Source of the DNA: an uncultured Planctomycetaceae bacterium
GTDB taxonomy: Bacteria > Planctomycetota > Planctomycetia > Planctomycetales > Planctomycetaceae
DNA length: 7,548 bases
Reading direction: 5' to 3'
NCBI GenBank assembly: GCA_903921605.1
Contig: CAIXQV010000992.1
Location: 1-7,548, forward strand
Shown here: one piece after another, positions 4,801 through 7,548 of the stretch
Layout of the letters: each line of letters opens with the position of its first letter
How positions within the stretch are numbered: the stretch's first letter is position 1
The notes under the pieces: model-generated
What the model was told of the DNA's origin: nothing
Databases searched by the model: none
Seen by the model: only the letters and a program-made list of their open reading frames with translations
Translations under genes and position numbers: made by a program

Positions 4801-7548
4801 TTACGGTGCACATCCCCAGTTTCCAAGCAGGATCGCGAGGTCGCCTGCTTCAACGCTTCCGTTGTGATCAAGATCAGCGATCACAAAGGTCGTTGAGCCC
4901 CACGCGTCGAGCAAGATGGCCAAGTCAGATCCGTTGACGCAACCGTCATGGTTGAGATCGCCAGCGGCATACTCGCAAGAATCTGGGATTCCGTTGAGGT
5001 CGAAGTCCGCTGCGCCAGCTGCGATCTCGCAGGTGTTTGGTACACCGTCGTTGTCGCAGTCTGGGTCACAGGAGTCTGGGACATTGTTCGCATCGCAATC
5101 GTTCGCTGCATCGCTCCATTCGATGAGAGCGCTTGCGGTGTTCGCGCTGTTCCAATCGTTCCAACCGCCAGCTGCCAAGAGGATCGCGTTGTTCTCTTCG
5201 CCGTCGACGCTGGTCGAAGCATCATCTGGAGCACCAACGATCCAGTCAGAGAAGACGAATGCTTCGCCGGTGGTCCAATGCCATCCTGCGAGTGGCTCAG
5301 CACTTCCGATCGTCTGCACGAGACCGATCCAAGTGTCCTCAGTCGCAGTCTGGAAGTTGGCCGCCAAGAAGGCTGCTTCTGCAGCAGACGTGATCGATAC
5401 CAAGTGCCCATCGACCGCGATCGCAGCAGCGTTAGCATCTGCGTAGGTCGCCTGAGCGCCAGAAGCGCGCATGTACCAGTGGCCGTTACCACCGCTGGAA
5501 ACAGTCCACTGAACTGCGCCGACTGGGATCGTAGTGATGTCACAGGAATCTGGACGGCCGTTGCTGTTGCAGTCCAACGATGTTCCGCTTGAGATGTCAC
5601 ATGAATCTGGGAGGCCGTTGCCGTTGCAGTCAGCGGTCAAGCCCTGTGCAATCTCGTACGCGTCTGGGAGCGAATTGCCGTTGCAATCGCCCTTACATTC
5701 GTCAGGGATTCCGTTGAAGTCGACGTCGTTGCTGAAGCCCGACACAACATCGCAGTAATCTGGGATGAGATTCGCATTGCAATCTAGTGCCGCGCCACTT
5801 GCGATGTCACAGACGTCGCCGATGCCGTTCGTATCGCAGTCAACCTGGGTTGGATTTGCGATGCTTGGGCAGTTGTCAGTGCTGTTGACCGAGTAACCAG
5901 CCGGTGGCGTCGAAGAGCAGAATGTTGCACTCGTCGTCGAACCGAATGTGTCGCCGTCGCTGTCAACGTAGTACGTCTGTAGTGCGTTGACAGTGCTGTC
6001 GCTGTCGTTGCAGTCCGTGTTGTTAGCTGAGTAGCCAGGTGTCGCTGCAAGTTCGCAAATCGCTGCAGTGACGGTTGAACCGTACAAGTCGCCGTCGCCG
6101 TCGACGTAGACGCTGATCGTTGCATAGACGTTGGCACGAGTGTCATCGCAGTCGACTGGGCTCGAAACCGCGGAGCGGTAACCAGCGTTCGTCGTACCTG
6201 GGCAGAAGTTCGCGCCAGTTCCGAGGGTGTAAGTATCTCCGTCAGCATCGGTGAAGAACGCAACCTTGTCGGCAGCGTTGGCTGCGATTTCCGATGCGTT
6301 GCCGTTGCAGTTGTTGTCAACACCAACGTTTGAGCAGAGTTCAGGAGCACCTGGGTTGATCGTGCTCACTGCATCGTTGCAATCTGTATTGAAGGTCGAG
6401 TATCCGGTTGGTGGTGTGGCAAGGCAGAAGAGTGCACTGCTTGTTGATCCATAGCCGTCCATATCGACATCGAAGTAGAAGCGGTTTCGAATTGCAACAG
6501 TCGCATCTGCATCGTTGCAGTCATTACTGTTGGTCGAGAACCCAGCTGGCGCAGTCAGCGAGCAGAACGACGATGTGGTTGTCGCTCCGTAGCCGTCATT
6601 GTCACTGTCTGTGAAGTATGGCAGTGGAGCATGAATTCCAGCAACTGCATCATCACAGTCAGTGTTGTTGGTGGAGTATCCAGCAGGAGCCGTTAGCGAG
6701 CAGAAGGAGCCAGTTGCTGTCGCATGTCCGTAGCCGTCATTGTCGGCGTCTACGAAGTATGCAACAAGGGCATGAACCGCTGCGTCACTGTCGTTGCAGT
6801 CAGTGCTGTCGGCTGAGTAACCGGCAGGTGCCGAACCCAGGCAGAACATGAATGCACTTGACGTTCCGTAACCGTCGCCGTCTGTATCAAGGTGATACGT
6901 CTGTGGCGTGCTGACGGTGCCGTCAGCATCGTTGCAGTCTGTGCTACTCAGTGAGAAGCCAGCGACTGCCACCGATGAACAGTTCGTCGTTGGAGTTGTA
7001 GATCCGACGCCGTCCAAGTCGCCGTCGACAAAGTATGGCTGAGGAGCGGTGACCGTTGCATCGTTGTCGTTGCAATCGGTTCCTGTTGCGGAGAATCCAG
7101 CCACGACCACTGACGAACAGTTGGTGGTTGGAGCAGCTCCAATACCGTCCAAGTCGCCGTCTGTGAAGTATGGCTGTGGTGCAGTGACCGTTGCATCGTT
7201 GTCGTTGCAATCGGTACCCGTTGCGGAGAATCCGGCCACGACCACTGAAGAGCAGTTGGTAGTTGGAGCAGCTCCGACGCCGTCCAAGTCGCCGTCTGTG
7301 AAGTATGGCTGTGGCGCGCTGACGGTGACGTCAGCATCGTTGCAGTCTGTACTACTCAGTGAGAATCCAGCGGTGATGACCGATGAGCACTTCGTTGTTG
7401 GAGTCGAAGATCCGATGCCGTCCAAGTCGCCGTCGACAAAGTATGGCTGAGGAGCAGTGACCGTTGCATCGTTGTCGTTGCAATCAGTACCCGTTGCGGA
7501 GAATCCGGCCACGACCACTGAAGAACAGTTGGTGGTTGGAGCAGATCC
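4801..7548 (-). CDS. Large secreted MopE/TSP3-repeat protein with C-type lectin and dockerin-like domains, 5' end missing
   Basis: The frame is open from the window's right edge to TAA at 4801-4803, giving at least 915 residues. The N-terminus is missing, and GTG 7518 is only an internal valine codon. Order from the N-terminal side: (1) at least eleven MopE-like repeats of 45-47 residues (7488-5881), each with TDCND, a D-x-D-x-D-G loop and a second Cys, one of them expanded to 77 residues; (2) a thrombospondin type 3 segment, TDNCPSIANPTQVDCD onward to GDVCD (5880-5806); (3) several DCNxNxxPDxCD calcium-type loops (to 5524); (4) a C-type lectin-like domain (5523-5107); (5) two to three more such loops; (6) a dockerin-like end (4962-4804) closing in NWGCAP. 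The many Asp/Asn loops predict extensive calcium binding, and the regular Cys pairs predict disulfides. A secreted, rod-like adhesin or surface-layer component is the likely role (inference). The gene has its own terminator. MopE itself is a copper-binding surface protein of a methanotroph, but most repeats here lack its full motif. Confidence 0.85.
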   Translation of the reverse strand, partial: GSAPTTNCSSVVVAGFSATGTDCNDNDATVTAPQPYFVDGDLDGIGSSTPTTKCSSVITAGFSLSSTDCNDADVTVSAPQPYFTDGDLDGVGAAPTTNCSSVVVAGFSATGTDCNDNDATVTAPQPYFTDGDLDGIGAAPTTNCSSVVVAGFSATGTDCNDNDATVTAPQPYFVDGDLDGVGSTTPTTNCSSVAVAGFSLSSTDCNDADGTVSTPQTYHLDTDGDGYGTSSAFMFCLGSAPAGYSADSTDCNDSDAAVHALVAYFVDADNDGYGHATATGSFCSLTAPAGYSTNNTDCDDAVAGIHAPLPYFTDSDNDGYGATTTSSFCSLTAPAGFSTNSNDCNDADATVAIRNRFYFDVDMDGYGSTSSALFCLATPPTGYSTFNTDCNDAVSTINPGAPELCSNVGVDNNCNGNASEIAANAADKVAFFTDADGDTYTLGTGANFCPGTTNAGYRSAVSSPVDCDDTRANVYATISVYVDGDGDLYGSTVTAAICELAATPGYSANNTDCNDSDSTVNALQTYYVDSDGDTFGSTTSATFCSSTPPAGYSVNSTDNCPSIANPTQVDCDTNGIGDVCDIASGAALDCNANLIPDYCDVVSGFSNDVDFNGIPDECKGDCNGNSLPDAYEIAQGLTADCNGNGLPDSCDISSGTSLDCNSNGRPDSCDITTIPVGAVQWTVSSGGNGHWYMRASGAQATYADANAAAIAVDGHLVSITSAAEAAFLAANFQTATEDTWIGLVQTIGSAEPLAGWHWTTGEAFVFSDWIVGAPDDASTSVDGEENNAILLAAGGWNDWNSANTASALIEWSDAANDCDANNVPDSCDPDCDNDGVPNTCEIAAGAADFDLNGIPDSCEYAAGDLNHDGCVNGSDLAILLDAWGSTTFVIADLDHNGSVEAGDLAILLGNWGCAP
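4804..4962 (-). other. Dockerin type I-like C-terminal domain of the large repeat protein
   Basis: Two calcium-loop motifs (DLNHDGCVNGSD and DLDHNGSVEAGD) are each followed by LAILL..WG, and the protein ends in NWGCAP. This is the standard C-terminal module of Phycisphaerae surface proteins. It resembles the tail of the HAF protein at 1015-1161 in order, spacing and core residues. Confidence 0.8.
5107..5523 (-). other. C-type lectin-like domain within the large repeat protein
   Basis: About 139 residues with the C-type lectin fold pattern: NGHWYMRAS, then YADANAAAIAVDGHLVSITS, TWIGLVQ, GWHWTTGE, FSDWIVGAPDD, GEENNAILL and GGWNDWN, where WND is the calcium-site motif of the family. It ends with ALIEW. 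The two conserved disulfides of animal lectins are absent, as is common in bacterial members with this SITSAAEAAFL pattern. The family often binds carbohydrate or protein, but the ligand cannot be read from the sequence. The domain interrupts a run of DCNxNxxPDxCD loops that resumes directly after it. Confidence 0.8.
5881..7548 (-). repeat. Tandem MopE-like repeat array, 135-141 bases per unit
   Basis: Eleven full units plus the end of a twelfth at the window edge. In reading order they start at about 7488, 7350, 7215, 7080, 6942, 6804, 6663, 6525, 6387 (231 bases long), 6156 and 6018. Each unit reads TDCND....V....YF.D.D.DG.G......C......GFS. Units near the window edge (down to 6943) are very similar in DNA, while later units are diverged and carry APAGYS in place of VVAGFS. 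The array continues beyond the window, so its full length is unknown. Confidence 0.9.

Noticed and set aside
4916..5592. Long plus-strand frames (4916-5446, 4948-5592) opposite the lectin and loop region
   Set aside because: They lie antisense to well-recognised TSP3, lectin and dockerin-like domains and show no domain of their own.
5784..6350. 188-codon minus-strand frame in a different phase of the repeat region
   Set aside because: Its product is almost all Thr, Arg, Ser and Ala, as expected for an out-of-phase reading of the Asp/Asn/Cys-rich repeats.
7049..7450. Plus-strand frame with a repetitive protein opposite the MopE repeats
   Set aside because: It is the antisense reading of the repeat units. 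Its repetition only mirrors the minus-strand repeats, and the minus frame shows recognised domains.
5881..7548. Regular repeats resembling a CRISPR array or a satellite
   Set aside because: The unit is 135-141 bases, in frame with a long coding region, and each unit encodes the same Cys/Asp motif. There are no short direct repeats with unique spacers.

Overview
The window looks like a stretch of chromosome from a planctomycete, most likely of the Phycisphaerae type. This is inferred from protein style, not from a marker gene. Two unrelated large proteins end in the dockerin-like tail common in that group (paired D-x-N-x-D loops followed by DLAILL..W). A third protein has a PEP-CTERM-like sorting tail. 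There are also HAF-type repeats, MopE/thrombospondin-3 calcium-loop repeats, a bacterial C-type lectin domain and a DUF1573 lipoprotein. Almost everything encoded here appears to be exported or anchored in the envelope. I see no rRNA, tRNA, CRISPR array, transposase or phage gene.

Plus strand, 1-2425: this run of genes enters the window already in progress. It begins with the 3' part of a HAF-repeat protein with a dockerin-like C-terminus (1-1254). A short Cys-rich reading frame follows in a different frame (1187-1387) and may be that protein's real, frameshifted C-terminus. Next come a PEP-CTERM-like exported protein (1390-2040) and a small LysM protein (2037-2354) whose GTG start overlaps the preceding stop. 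The run closes with a strong rho-independent terminator (2398-2425). The 2 to 4 base junctions suggest co-transcription and translational coupling.

Minus strand, 4638-2539: a DUF1573 lipoprotein gene is followed 69 bases later by a membrane-anchored TlpA/thioredoxin-like protein with a CTHC active site and a C-terminal TPR-like region. They are probably an operon. A 45-base imperfect palindrome (4650-4694) lies just upstream of the first gene.

Minus strand, 7548-4801: this is the 3' part of a very large secreted repeat protein whose N-terminus lies outside the window. It has at least eleven MopE-like Cys/Asp repeats, a TSP3-type segment, DCNxNxxPDxCD loops, a C-type lectin domain inserted within those loops, and a dockerin-like end. 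A minus-strand terminator (4741-4772) follows it. The upstream copies are nearly identical in DNA and show a 408-base higher-order period, so the array is expanding or being homogenised.

I found no convincing new multi-gene system. The items most worth a second look are the frameshift-like junction at 1140-1390, the higher-order repeat structure at 6900-7548, the palindrome at 4650-4694, and the signal-less LysM gene coupled to a PEP-CTERM gene. The gaps at 2355-2538, 3844-3912 and 4639-4800 are each under 200 bases and hold only the terminators and palindrome listed.
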